Positions 17,348 to 26,419 of a DNA stretch of 64,000 nt are shown in pieces. Made by a program: the position numbers and the translations under genes. Each line of letters begins with the position of its first letter. The stretch's first letter is position 1. Source of the DNA: Streptomyces sp. SAT1 (GTDB taxonomy: Bacteria; Actinomycetota; Actinomycetes; Streptomycetales; Streptomycetaceae); the NCBI RefSeq assembly GCF_001654495.1, contig NZ_CP015849.1:5121501-5185500 (forward strand). Reading direction: 5' to 3'. The notes under the pieces are model-generated. The model was not told the origin of the DNA and searched no databases. It saw only the letters and a list, made by a program, of their open reading frames with translations.

Positions 17348-17410
17348 CTAGCGACGCTAGCCAATCTGTCGATGCTCTGCTAGCTTCGCTCCCATCGCTA
17401 GCACTGCTAG
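17348..17410. promoter_or_regulatory. CTAGC-type palindromic operators between tetR and DUF4267 gene
   Basis: CTAGCG-A-CGCTAG is a perfect 13-base palindrome at 17348-17360, and CTAGC-ACT-GCTAG is another at 17398-17410. A lone CTAGC half-site lies at 17380-17384. They are the only CTAG clusters I noticed in a sequence where that tetramer is rare, so they are likely sites for the divergent TetR protein. Confidence 0.55.
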
Positions 17411-17441
17411 GTGCCAGCTCGGGAGATTCGGGAGAAGAGAC

Positions 17442-17813
17442 GTGACCGTCACCGCGTACACCCTGGCCGTCGTGCTCGACCTGTTCTGCGTGTTCCTCGG
17501 CTACCGCTTCCTGTTCCAGCCCGGCCCGGCCGCCGCCGGCTACGGCGTCCCCGCCGACCCGTCCGGCGACGCCGGCGCCTATCTGACGATCAAGGGCCTC
17601 AGGGACGGCACCCTCGGCGTCGTGGGCCTGGCGCTGCTGGCCTTCGCGGGCGCCGGGGCCGAGGCGTGGTTCCTGCTCTGCGTGGCCCTCGTGCCGCTCG
17701 GCGACACCCTGATAGTCCTGCGCCACGGCGGCACGAAGGCCGTCGCCTTCGGGATCCACTTCGCCACGGCGGTCGTCGTGCTGATCGGCGCCGGACTGCT
17801 CTTCGCCCTGTGA
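17442..17813 (+). CDS. DUF4267 domain-containing membrane protein
   Basis: This 123-residue protein has four membrane helices and the DUF4267 features: GYRFLFQPGPAAAGYGVP near the N-terminus, then AYLTIKGLRDGTLGVVGLALL. It has no known biochemical role. GTG 17442 follows GGGAGAAGAGAC. The gene is divergent from the TetR gene and sits behind its putative operators. Confidence 0.8.
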   Translation: MTVTAYTLAVVLDLFCVFLGYRFLFQPGPAAAGYGVPADPSGDAGAYLTIKGLRDGTLGVVGLALLAFAGAGAEAWFLLCVALVPLGDTLIVLRHGGTKAVAFGIHFATAVVVLIGAGLLFAL

Positions 17814-17866
17814 CGCGCCCCGGGCGCCCCGGGGAAACCGCTGTACGGGCACCCGCCCCGGCCCCA

Positions 17867-17872
17867 TAGGAT
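17867..17872 (+). promoter_or_regulatory. -10 box TAGGAT of the gatCAB operon
   Basis: TAGGAT predicts transcription from about 17879, giving a 73-base leader that begins exactly with a 14-base tandem repeat array. Confidence 0.45.
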
Positions 17873-17877
17873 TGGGC

Positions 17878-17933
17878 CAAACCGACTTGCCCGAACCGAC
17901 TTGTCCAAGCCGGTTTGCCCGAACCACACACTC
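17878..17933. repeat. 14-bp tandem repeats in the gatC leader
   Basis: Units of 14 bases start at 17878, 17892, 17906 and 17920. They follow CRAACCGACTTGYC, then a CGGTTTG variant, then a partial copy that ends in ACACACTC. The array spans most of the predicted gatC 5' leader. Confidence 0.8.
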
Positions 17934-17951
17934 ACCCCAGAGGAACGCTGC

Positions 17952-18248
17952 ATGCCTGGCATCACGCGCGAGGAGGTCGCCCACCTCGCCCGGCTGGCGC
18001 GTCTGGAGCTGAAGCCCGAAGAGCTCGACCACTTCGCGGGACAGCTGGACGACATCATCGGCGCGGTGGCCCGCGTCAGTGAGGTCGCCGACCAAGACGT
18101 ACCGCCGACCTCCCACCCGCTGCCGCTGACGAACGTCATGCGCGCGGACGAGGTCCGTCCGTCGCTCACCCCCGAGCAGGCGCTGTCCGGCGCCCCGGCC
18201 CAGGAGCAGCAGCGTTTCAAGGTGCCGCAGATCCTGGGGGAGGAGTAA
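17952..18248 (+). CDS. gatC: Asp-tRNA(Asn)/Glu-tRNA(Gln) amidotransferase subunit C
   Basis: GatC is the small subunit that clamps GatA to GatB in the enzyme that amidates mischarged Glu-tRNA(Gln) and Asp-tRNA(Asn). The 98-residue sequence has the family's opening ITREEVAHLARLARLEL, the central LPLTNVMRADEVRPSL and a C-terminal FKVPQILGEE. ATG 17952 follows AGAGGAACGC. gatA starts six bases after its stop. The leader upstream holds tandem repeats. Confidence 0.95.
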   Translation: MPGITREEVAHLARLARLELKPEELDHFAGQLDDIIGAVARVSEVADQDVPPTSHPLPLTNVMRADEVRPSLTPEQALSGAPAQEQQRFKVPQILGEE

Positions 18249-18254
18249 GCAGTC

Positions 18255-19744
<1,490 letters not shown>

Positions 19745-19748
<4 letters not shown>

Positions 19749-19987
19749 GCAATGCCCTGTCCAAGGCCAAGGGCTTCAAGAAGTCCAAGTCCGGTACGTA
19801 CCTGTCCATGGCGACGACCGCGTTCGGCGCCGTCGGCGTCATCAAGCAGGCCAGAAAGGCCCGCTCGGAGAGCGACACGCTGCGTCTGATCGACGCCGCC
19901 GTGTCCGCCGCGGCCATCGTCACCGGCCTCGCCATCCTCTACCGCGAGCTGAAGCGGCTGGGCGACGACGACGTCCTGCTGGGCTGA
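19745..19987 (+). CDS. conserved small membrane protein between gatA and gatB
   Basis: This 80-residue protein has a basic start (KAKGFKKSKSG), two short helices and an acidic end. GTG 19745 overlaps the gatA stop by four bases and gatB starts 16 bases beyond its stop, so it is translated as part of the operon. I recall a gene at this place in S. coelicolor (SCO5500). No function is known, and nothing in it resembles a tRNA-binding domain. Confidence 0.75.
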
Positions 19988-20003
19988 GAGGGAAGTTTTC
20001 ACC

Positions 20004-21518
20004 GTGACCACCACGACCGACCTGGTGTCGTACGAGGACGCGCTGGCGTCGTACGACCCCGTCATGGGCCTTGAGGTCCATGTCGAACTCGGCACCAAGA
20101 CGAAGATGTTCTGCGGCTGTTCGACGGCGCTCGGCGCCGAGCCGAACTCCCAGACCTGCCCGGTCTGCCTCGGCATGCCCGGCGCGCTCCCGGTCGTCAA
20201 CGCGACCGGCGTCGAGTCCGCGATCAAGATCGGCCTCGCGCTGAACTGCTCGATCGCCGAATGGTGCCGCTTCGCCCGGAAGAACTACTTCTATCCGGAC
20301 ATGCCGAAGAACTTCCAGACCTCCCAGTACGACGAGCCGATCGCCTTCGACGGCTACCTCGACGTGCAGCTGGAGGACGGCGAGACCTTCCGCGTGGAGA
20401 TCGAGCGCGCCCACATGGAGGAGGACACCGGCAAGTCGACGCACGTCGGCGGTGCCACCGGCCGCATCCACGGCGCGTCCCACTCCCTGCTCGACTACAA
20501 CCGCGCCGGCATCCCGCTCATCGAGATCGTCACCAAGCCGATCGTCGGGGCCGGCGAGCGCGCCCCGGAGGTCGCCAAGGCCTACGTGCGCGAGCTGCGC
20601 GAGGTCATCCGTGCCCTGGGTGTCTCCGAGGCCCGCATGGAGATGGGCCAGATGCGCTGCGACGTGAACCTGTCGCTGATGCCCAAGGACGCCGACAAGT
20701 TCGGCACCCGCAGCGAGACCAAGAACGTGAACTCGCTGCGCTCCGTCGAGCGCGCCGCCCGGTTCGAGATCCAGCGGCACGCCGCGGTGCTCTCCTCCGG
20801 CGGCACCATCGTCCAGGAGACCCGCCACTTCCACGAGGACACCGGTTCCACCACCTCGGGCCGCATCAAGGAGGAGGCCGAGGACTACCGGTACTTCCCG
20901 GAGCCCGACCTGGTCCCGGTGGCCCCCTCCCGCGAGTGGGTGGAGCAGCTCCGGGCCGCCCTGCCCGAGCCCCCGCTGGCCCGCCGCACCCGCCTCCTGG
21001 CGGAGTGGGGCATCACGGCCACCGACATGCAGGCCATCCTCAACGCCGGTGCGCTGGACCTGATCGTCGCCACCATCGACGCCGGGTCCGACGCCACCTC
21101 CGCCCGCAAGTGGTGGATGGGCGAGCTGGCGCGCAGCGCCAACGAGTCCGGCAGCTCCCTGGACGAGCTGGCGATCACGCCGCAGCAGGTCGCCCGGGTC
21201 ACCGAGCTGGTGACCTCCGGCGATCTGAACGACAAGCTCGCCCGCCAGGTCATCGAGGGCGTCCTCGCGGGCGAGGGCACCCCGGACGAGGTCGTCGACA
21301 AGCGCGGCCTCAAGGTCGTCTCCGACGAGGGCGCGCTGACCGCCGCCGTCGACGAGGCCATCGCCGGCAACCCGGGCGTCGCGGACAAGATCCGCGGCGG
21401 CAAGGTGGCGGCGGCCGGTGCGCTGGTCGGCGCGGTCATGAAGGCCACGCGCGGCCAGGCGGACGCGGCCCGCGTCAAGGAACTGATCCTGGAGAAGCTC
21501 GGCGTCAGCGAGGGCTGA
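20004..21518 (+). CDS. gatB: Asp-tRNA(Asn)/Glu-tRNA(Gln) amidotransferase subunit B
   Basis: GatB binds the mischarged tRNA and activates its acyl group with ATP. The 504-residue protein has GLEVHVEL near residue 22, the zinc-site cysteines in MFCGCS and TCPVCLGMPG, the kinase-like core with ARKNYFYPDMPKNFQTSQYD, and a C-terminal YqeY-like tail ending in ARVKELILEKLG. A perfect 19-bp hairpin follows the stop, closing the operon. The start is GTG 20004 after GAGAGGGAAG. Confidence 0.96.
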   Translation: MTTTTDLVSYEDALASYDPVMGLEVHVELGTKTKMFCGCSTALGAEPNSQTCPVCLGMPGALPVVNATGVESAIKIGLALNCSIAEWCRFARKNYFYPDMPKNFQTSQYDEPIAFDGYLDVQLEDGETFRVEIERAHMEEDTGKSTHVGGATGRIHGASHSLLDYNRAGIPLIEIVTKPIVGAGERAPEVAKAYVRELREVIRALGVSEARMEMGQMRCDVNLSLMPKDADKFGTRSETKNVNSLRSVERAARFEIQRHAAVLSSGGTIVQETRHFHEDTGSTTSGRIKEEAEDYRYFPEPDLVPVAPSREWVEQLRAALPEPPLARRTRLLAEWGITATDMQAILNAGALDLIVATIDAGSDATSARKWWMGELARSANESGSSLDELAITPQQVARVTELVTSGDLNDKLARQVIEGVLAGEGTPDEVVDKRGLKVVSDEGALTAAVDEAIAGNPGVADKIRGGKVAAAGALVGAVMKATRGQADAARVKELILEKLGVSEG

Positions 21519-21542
21519 GCCGCCCGAGGCCGCCCGAGCCGC

Positions 21543-21586
21543 CACCAAGGGGGGATGCATCGCACCCGATGCATCCCCCCTTGGTG
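21543..21586 (+). terminator. perfect 19-bp hairpin after gatB
   Basis: Arms at 21543-21561 and 21568-21586 are perfectly complementary, with a GCACCC loop. The stem includes a run of six G opposite six C. There is no U tract, but the strength and position 24 bases after gatB make a terminator likely. Confidence 0.85.
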
Positions 21587-21668
21587 TGTCGCCGTCCGTC
21601 CCCGCGGTGCCTGTGCCTCCGCTTTCCGTCCGCACCACCCCCCTGTCCGGGCCGCCGCACCGGGCCGC

Positions 21669-21674
21669 TACGCT
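21669..21674 (+). promoter_or_regulatory. -10 box TACGCT of the 136-aa membrane gene
   Basis: TACGCT is eight bases before ATG 21683, predicting a leader of about two bases. Confidence 0.4.
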
Positions 21675-21682
21675 CGCCCGCC

Positions 21683-22093
21683 ATGAGTGGACGCGCCGCC
21701 CCCGAGACGCCCGCCGCGATATCCCCGGCACCGACCGCCCTCCTGGACGACGATCCGACCAGGGGCGTTCCGACCGGAAACGATGTGACCGGAGACGATC
21801 CGGCCGGGGACGACCGGGACGAGGACGACGGCCACCCGGAAGGCGTCACCGTCGCCCGCCGCGCCCGCTGGACGGCGGCCGGGGCCGGTGCCCTGCTGGC
21901 GCTCGCCGGTTGCGCCGCCGCCCTGCTGCGGCTCGCCGACGCGTCCTCCGCCCGCGTACCGGCCGCCTACGCCGCCGGGGCCGCCGTCTGCGCCTGCGCG
22001 GCCGTCCTCGGGCAGCGCGGCCGCACCCGGCGGGCCCTGTGGCTCCTGGTCGCCGGGGTCATGATGATGGCCCTCGGCGACCAGCCCGGCTGA
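21683..22093 (+). CDS. hypothetical membrane protein (136 aa)
   Basis: The first 55 residues are acidic and low in complexity (repeated GDDPAGDD-like runs). They are followed by RRARWTAAGAG and three hydrophobic stretches to the end. I do not recognise a family. ATG 21683 is supported by a TACGCT box eight bases upstream. The hydrophobic part carries two adjacent Cys residues (VCACAAV) and a Met run near the end. Confidence 0.65.
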   Translation: MSGRAAPETPAAISPAPTALLDDDPTRGVPTGNDVTGDDPAGDDRDEDDGHPEGVTVARRARWTAAGAGALLALAGCAAALLRLADASSARVPAAYAAGAAVCACAAVLGQRGRTRRALWLLVAGVMMMALGDQPG

Positions 22094-22100
22094 CCGCCCC

Positions 22101-22172
22101 GCGAGCCCCGCGAGCCCCGCGAGCCCCGCGAGCCCCGCGAGCCCTGCGAGACCTGCGAGACCTACGAGCCCC
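22101..22172. repeat. 9-bp tandem repeat, eight copies
   Basis: Four identical GCGAGCCCC units are followed by four variants (CCCT, GACCT twice, ACGAGCCCC). The array starts eight bases after a stop codon. Confidence 0.9.
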
Positions 22173-22225
22173 GCGACCACGCTTCCGTGACGGTCCCTCC
22201 CGCTGTGTGAGCGGACCGGCAGCCG

Positions 22226-22247
22226 GTTCACCCGATCGCGGGTGAAC
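22226..22247. terminator. perfect 9-bp hairpin upstream of the MMPL gene
   Basis: GTTCACCCG-ATCG-CGGGTGAAC is a perfect inverted repeat. It may terminate transcription from the upstream membrane gene or serve as an operator for the transporter gene. Confidence 0.45.
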
Positions 22248-22407
22248 AGGGCCGCATTCCTGTGAGTAACGCCACGAATGCGCTAAACGATCACATTCGC
22301 CTGCAAGAGTGTTTTCACCTTGCTCATGCGTTCTTTGCGGGCCGTTCCGTTCATGGACGACTGTTCCCGGTCAAAGATCCCCATACAGTCCTCTGGGAGC
22401 ACGTTTC

Positions 22408-24699
22408 GTGGCAGCCCTCGCGCGCTGGTGTGTCCGGTACCGCCTCGTCACCGTCCTGCTCTGGCTGCTGGCCCTCGGCGGGGTCTCGGTCGCCGCCGCC
22501 GTCGCCGGCCCGGCGTACTCCAACGACTACGAGGTCCCCGGCACCGACTCGGGCCGCGCCACCCAGCTGCTGCGCCAGGGCTTTCCCGGCCTCGGCGGGG
22601 ACAGCGACACCGTCGTCTGGCACACCGAGGACGGCACCGTGCGCGCCGCCGACGTCGAGCAGACGATGACCCGGGCCCTGGACCGCATCGAGGCGCTGCC
22701 CGAGGTGGCCTCCGTGACCAGCCCGTACAAGGGCCAGAGTGCCCAGGGCGGCCAGGGCGGCCAGGGCGGCCAGAGCACGGACCGGATCAGCCGGGACGGC
22801 CGCACCGCCTACGCGACGGTGACCTTCACCCGCCCGGCCCAGGACATCACCGAGGCCCAGGCGAAAGCCGTCGTGCACACCGCCAAGGAGGCACAGGGCG
22901 ACGGACTCCAGGTGGAGCTGGGCGGCAGTGCCGTCGGCGCCACCCAGTCCTCCGGCGGGCACCTGGCGGAGATCCTGGGCGTCGCCGTGGCCGGTGTGGT
23001 GCTGCTGCTCGCCTTCGGCTCGCCCGCCGCCTCCCTGCTGCCCATCGCCACCGCGCTGGTCAGCGTCGGCACCGCCCACGCCGCCATCGGGCTGCTCGGC
23101 CACGCCATGACGGTGGCCGACTTCGCGCCCATGCTCGGCATGCTCATCGGCCTCGGCGTCGGCATCGACTATGCGCTGTTCATCGTCACCCGCCACCGGC
23201 GCGGCCTCAAACGCGGACTCGGCGTCACCGAGGCCGCCACGAACGCCGTCGCCACCACCGGCCGGGCCGTTGTCTTCGCCGGCGCCACCGTCTGCATCGC
23301 GCTGCTGGGCATGCTGATCCTGCGGCTCGGCTTCCTCAACGGCGTCGCCCTCGCCGCCGCCTCCACCGTCGTCCTCACCGTCGCGGCCTCGGTGACCCTG
23401 CTGCCCGCCCTGCTGTCCTTCATCGGACCGCGCGCCCTCAGCCGCCGCGAGCGCCGCCGGCTCGCCGAGCACGGACCGCAGCCCGAACTGCCCACCGGGT
23501 TCGCCGCCCGCTGGTCGGCCTTCGTGGAGCGCCGGCCCAAGCTGCTGGGCGCCCTCGCCCTCGCCGTGGTCACCGTGCTCGCCCTGCCCACGCTCTTCCT
23601 GCACCTGGGCACCTCCGACCAGGGCAACGACCCGGCCTCCTCGACCACCCGGCGGGCCTACGACCTGATCGCCGACGGTTTCGGGCCCGGCGTCAACGGC
23701 CCGCTCACCCTGGTCACCCGCGTCGACGGCGCCGCCGACCGGCTCGCCCTGGACAACCTGGGCACCACCCTGCGCGCCACCGACGGCGTCGCCGCCGTCA
23801 CCCCGGTGACCTACAACACCGGCGGCACCACCGCCACCCTGAGCGTCGTCCCCGACTCGGCGCCCCAGTCGCAGCGCACCAGCGACCTCGTCGACCGGCT
23901 GCGCGAACGGGTGCTGCCGCGCGCCGAGACCGGCACCTCGCTCGATGTGCACGTCGGCGGGGTGACCGCCGGATACGACGACTTCGCCGGGGTGATCGTC
24001 GGCCGGCTGCCGCTGTTCGTCGGCGTGGTCGTCGGCCTCGGCTGCGTCCTGCTGCTGCTCGCCTTCCGGTCGGTGGGCATCCCGCTCAAGGCCGCCGCCA
24101 TGAACGTCGCCGCCGTCGCCGCCTCCTTCGGCGTCGTCGTCACGATCTTCCAGTGGGGCTGGGGCAGCGAGTTCCTCGGCCTCGGCCGGGCCGGGCCCAT
24201 CGAGCCGTTCCTGCCCGTGATCATGGTCTCGGTGCTCTTCGGGCTCTCCATGGACTACCAGGTCTTCCTGGTCAGCCGGATGTACGAGGAGTGGCTGGAG
24301 ACCGGTGACAACCGGCGCGCGGTCCGGGTCGGCCTGGCCGAGACCAGCCGGGTGATCAACTCCGCCGCGGTCATCATGATCTCCGTCTTCCTCGCCTTCG
24401 TGCTCGGCGGCGACCGGGTGATCGCCATGTTCGGCATCGCGCTCGCCGCCGCCGTGGCGCTGGACGCGTTCGTGCTGCGCACCCTGCTCGTGCCCGCGCT
24501 GATGCACCTCCTCGGACGCGCCAACTGGTGGCTGCCGCGCCGCCTGGACCGTGTCCTGCCCCGCATCAGCATCGAGCCGCCGGAGTGCCGGGCCGCCCAT
24601 GAGAGGCTCGGCGACGTCACGCCGGACATGGCGGGCCTGGCGAACATGGCGGAACTCGTGAAGGAGCAGCAACCGGATGTACGCGATATCCCTGGGTGA
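22408..24699 (+). CDS. MMPL/RND family transporter
   Basis: This 763-residue protein has the MMPL architecture: one N-terminal helix, an external loop, five helices, a cytoplasmic segment, then a second repeat of the same plan (12 helices). Hallmarks are GIDYALFIVTRHRRGL and the matching SMDYQVFLVSRMYEEW in the second half. Such proteins export lipids or small molecules using the proton gradient. GTG 22408 is preceded by GGGAGCACG. The external loop has a short GQGGQGGQGG repeat. Cargo is unknown. Confidence 0.9.
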   Translation: MAALARWCVRYRLVTVLLWLLALGGVSVAAAVAGPAYSNDYEVPGTDSGRATQLLRQGFPGLGGDSDTVVWHTEDGTVRAADVEQTMTRALDRIEALPEVASVTSPYKGQSAQGGQGGQGGQSTDRISRDGRTAYATVTFTRPAQDITEAQAKAVVHTAKEAQGDGLQVELGGSAVGATQSSGGHLAEILGVAVAGVVLLLAFGSPAASLLPIATALVSVGTAHAAIGLLGHAMTVADFAPMLGMLIGLGVGIDYALFIVTRHRRGLKRGLGVTEAATNAVATTGRAVVFAGATVCIALLGMLILRLGFLNGVALAAASTVVLTVAASVTLLPALLSFIGPRALSRRERRRLAEHGPQPELPTGFAARWSAFVERRPKLLGALALAVVTVLALPTLFLHLGTSDQGNDPASSTTRRAYDLIADGFGPGVNGPLTLVTRVDGAADRLALDNLGTTLRATDGVAAVTPVTYNTGGTTATLSVVPDSAPQSQRTSDLVDRLRERVLPRAETGTSLDVHVGGVTAGYDDFAGVIVGRLPLFVGVVVGLGCVLLLLAFRSVGIPLKAAAMNVAAVAASFGVVVTIFQWGWGSEFLGLGRAGPIEPFLPVIMVSVLFGLSMDYQVFLVSRMYEEWLETGDNRRAVRVGLAETSRVINSAAVIMISVFLAFVLGGDRVIAMFGIALAAAVALDAFVLRTLLVPALMHLLGRANWWLPRRLDRVLPRISIEPPECRAAHERLGDVTPDMAGLANMAELVKEQQPDVRDIPG
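22741..22776. repeat. 9-bp coding repeat in the MMPL gene
   Basis: CAGGGCGGC-type codon triplets repeat three and a half times, encoding Gln-Gly-Gly units in the first external loop. Copy number may vary between strains. Confidence 0.75.
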
Positions 24700-25252
24700 C
24701 GGCGCGGAACTGCGGCCCCTGGAGCCCTGGCACGCCGAGGAGTTCCTCGCGCACCTCGACCGCGGGCGGGAGTTCATCACCCGGCACATCCCGTTCGGCG
24801 CGCACGCCACCGATGTGGACGCCGCCCGCGCCGTCCTGCGGTCGTACGCGGACAAGCGCGCCGCCGACACCGGCTTCCTGCACGGGCTGTGGCTGGCGGA
24901 CCGGCTGGTGGGCGGGCTGCTGTTCCGGGTCTTCGACGCGGAGACCGGCGTCTGCGAGATCGGCTGCTGGCTGGAGCCCGCCGGGACCGGCAAGGGCCTG
25001 GTCACCCGGGGCGCCCGCATTCTCATCGACTGGGCGTTCGACGAGCGGGACATGCACCGCGTGGAGTGGCACGTGTCCTCGGCCAACGAGCCCAGCGTCA
25101 ACGTCGCCCGGCGCCTCGGTCTGACCCGCGAGGGCGTGCTCCGCGAGCACTACCCCTACCGGGGCGTACGCCAGGACACCGAGATCTGGGCGGTGCTCGC
25201 CCCCGAGTGGCGCGCGGCACGCGCGCGCGTGGACAGCGGCGGCGACCGTTAA
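24677..25252 (+). CDS. GNAT family N-acetyltransferase (RimL/RimJ-like)
   Basis: This 191-residue acetyltransferase has LRPLEPWHAEEFLAHLDRGREF near the N-terminus and the acetyl-CoA loop CWLEPAGTGKGLVTRGAR. NEPSVNVARRLGLTREGVLREH is typical of the RimL branch, which acetylates protein N-termini or antibiotics. ATG 24677 overlaps the end of the transporter gene by 23 bases and has AAGGAG upstream, so the two are likely cotranscribed. The substrate cannot be assigned. Confidence 0.85.
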   Translation: MYAISLGDGAELRPLEPWHAEEFLAHLDRGREFITRHIPFGAHATDVDAARAVLRSYADKRAADTGFLHGLWLADRLVGGLLFRVFDAETGVCEIGCWLEPAGTGKGLVTRGARILIDWAFDERDMHRVEWHVSSANEPSVNVARRLGLTREGVLREHYPYRGVRQDTEIWAVLAPEWRAARARVDSGGDR

Positions 25253-25274
25253 GGGACCTCTCAGACTGCGTCCG

Positions 25275-25280
25275 TACGGT
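25275..25280 (+). promoter_or_regulatory. -10 box TACGGT, leaderless
   Basis: TACGGT is exactly six bases before ATG 25287, so the transcript should begin at the start codon. Confidence 0.5.
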
Positions 25281-25286
25281 GCCCGC

Positions 25287-25931
25287 ATGGGAACCAGGAC
25301 CGCAGACGAGACCAGCACCACCACCGGCGCCGACACGAAGGACGGGGCGGCCGCCGCCGACTCGGCGGCGGCCACTGCCGGGGCACCGGCGACGGAGGAC
25401 ACGCCGGCCGCCGCCGGGACCGCCTCCGACGCGGAGACCGCCGAGACCGGGGCCGCCACCGCCGCCGAGACCGCCGATGCCGATGCCGAGGCGGAGGCCG
25501 AGGCGGACACGGAGGCCGCCGGACCGGCCGCGCCCCGCCCGGCCGGAGTGGGGCAGGGCGCGGCCGCCGTCGTGGCCGCGGCGCTCGGTCTGGTGTCGCT
25601 CAGCGGCAGCTGGCTCGGCACCGTCGCCGGTGCGCGCGAACAGCTGACCGGCCAGCTGCGGACCTCCACCACCGCCAGCGTCGCGACGCAGATCAAGGAG
25701 GTCTACGGCGACGCCTGGCACACCACCGCGCTGTGGGGCGGGCTGTTCGCGCTGCTCGCCCTGGTCGTCGGCGTCGTGGTGCTCGCCCGGCCCGCGTTCG
25801 GGGCGCCGGGCGAGCCGCAGGCGCCCTGGATCAAGTCGGTCGCCTGGGCGGGAGCCGCGCTCGGCGTCCTCGGGCTGCTGCTGGCCGTCCTGAAGTACAC
25901 CGACGTCCTGCTCGGACTGCCCTCGGCCTGA
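25287..25931 (+). CDS. hypothetical membrane protein with Ala/Glu/Thr-rich N-terminus
   Basis: The first 85 residues of this 214-residue protein are almost only Ala, Thr, Asp, Glu and Gly, probably disordered. Three membrane helices follow, with an external segment containing LRTSTTASVATQIKEVYGDAWH. I do not recognise the family. Its leaderless-type promoter sets the start, and a 13-bp hairpin follows the stop. Confidence 0.7.
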   Translation: MGTRTADETSTTTGADTKDGAAAADSAAATAGAPATEDTPAAAGTASDAETAETGAATAAETADADAEAEAEADTEAAGPAAPRPAGVGQGAAAVVAAALGLVSLSGSWLGTVAGAREQLTGQLRTSTTASVATQIKEVYGDAWHTTALWGGLFALLALVVGVVVLARPAFGAPGEPQAPWIKSVAWAGAALGVLGLLLAVLKYTDVLLGLPSA

Positions 25932-25936
25932 CCCGT

Positions 25937-25974
25937 CCTCAGAGCCGCCTGGGTACCTTACGGCGGCTCTGAGG
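25937..25974 (+). terminator. 13-bp hairpin after the 214-aa membrane gene
   Basis: CCTCAGAGCCGCC and GGCGGCTCTGAGG pair perfectly across a 12-base loop, six bases after the stop codon. Confidence 0.75.
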
Positions 25975-26053
25975 CCCCCCCGGGTGCCTCTAAGGCCCCG
26001 GGCGCCGCCGAAGATGCGGAACTCGCCCGATGCGGGCCGGCCCCCTGGACGGC

Positions 26054-26099
26054 GAAAGTGGTCTCAGGCACCGCGAGAAGAGGTGCCGGACACCATTTC
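26054..26099 (+). promoter_or_regulatory. extended hairpin in the leader of the 61-aa gene
   Basis: An inner stem GGCACC/GGTGCC (26067-26072, 26082-26087) is capped by an outer arm GAAAGTGGT against ACCATTTC (26054-26062, 26092-26099). It lies just before a ribosome-binding site and may be an operator or an RNA structure. Confidence 0.4.
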
Positions 26100-26114
26100 A
26101 CCAGGGGAGACACC

Positions 26115-26300
26115 ATGTTCGCCTACGAACTCCACGAGCTGCGCTCCGCCGAGCTGCGCCACCTGGCCGAGCAGGAGCGGCTGGCCGCCGAGGCGCTGCG
26201 CGGGCGCCGCGCCGCCCGCCGCACAGCCTCCCGCGAGGCGCCGGAGGCCGAGTCGCATAGCGGCGGCCCCGGGCGGCACCGGTTCACCCGCGCCGCATGA
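26115..26300 (+). CDS. small basic protein (61 aa), unknown
   Basis: ATG 26115 follows AGGGGAGACACC, a good ribosome-binding site. The 61-residue protein begins MFAYELHELRSAELRHLAEQ, predicted as an amphipathic helix, and becomes basic (RGRRAARR) towards the end. It lies directly before the large LuxR-type regulator. I do not recognise it. Confidence 0.6.
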   Translation: MFAYELHELRSAELRHLAEQERLAAEALRGRRAARRTASREAPEAESHSGGPGRHRFTRAA

Positions 26301-26419
26301 CCGCCCCGGCGCGGCGGGCTCCCGGCCGGCCGGAACCGGGCCGGCGCCCGGTGCCGGGCGGTACCCCGGGATCCGCTCCCGCGCCGAAATCCGCTCCCGC
26401 GCTGTCACACCCCCGTGCG

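Larger units (their letters stand above)
22094..22407 (+). other. region before the MMPL gene: repeats, hairpin and AT-richer promoter stretch
   Basis: No gene is seen. It holds nine-base tandem repeats (22101-22172), a perfect hairpin (22226-22247) and an unusually AT-rich stretch from about 22250. TACAGT at 22384-22389 is a candidate -10 for the transporter gene. Confidence 0.5.
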
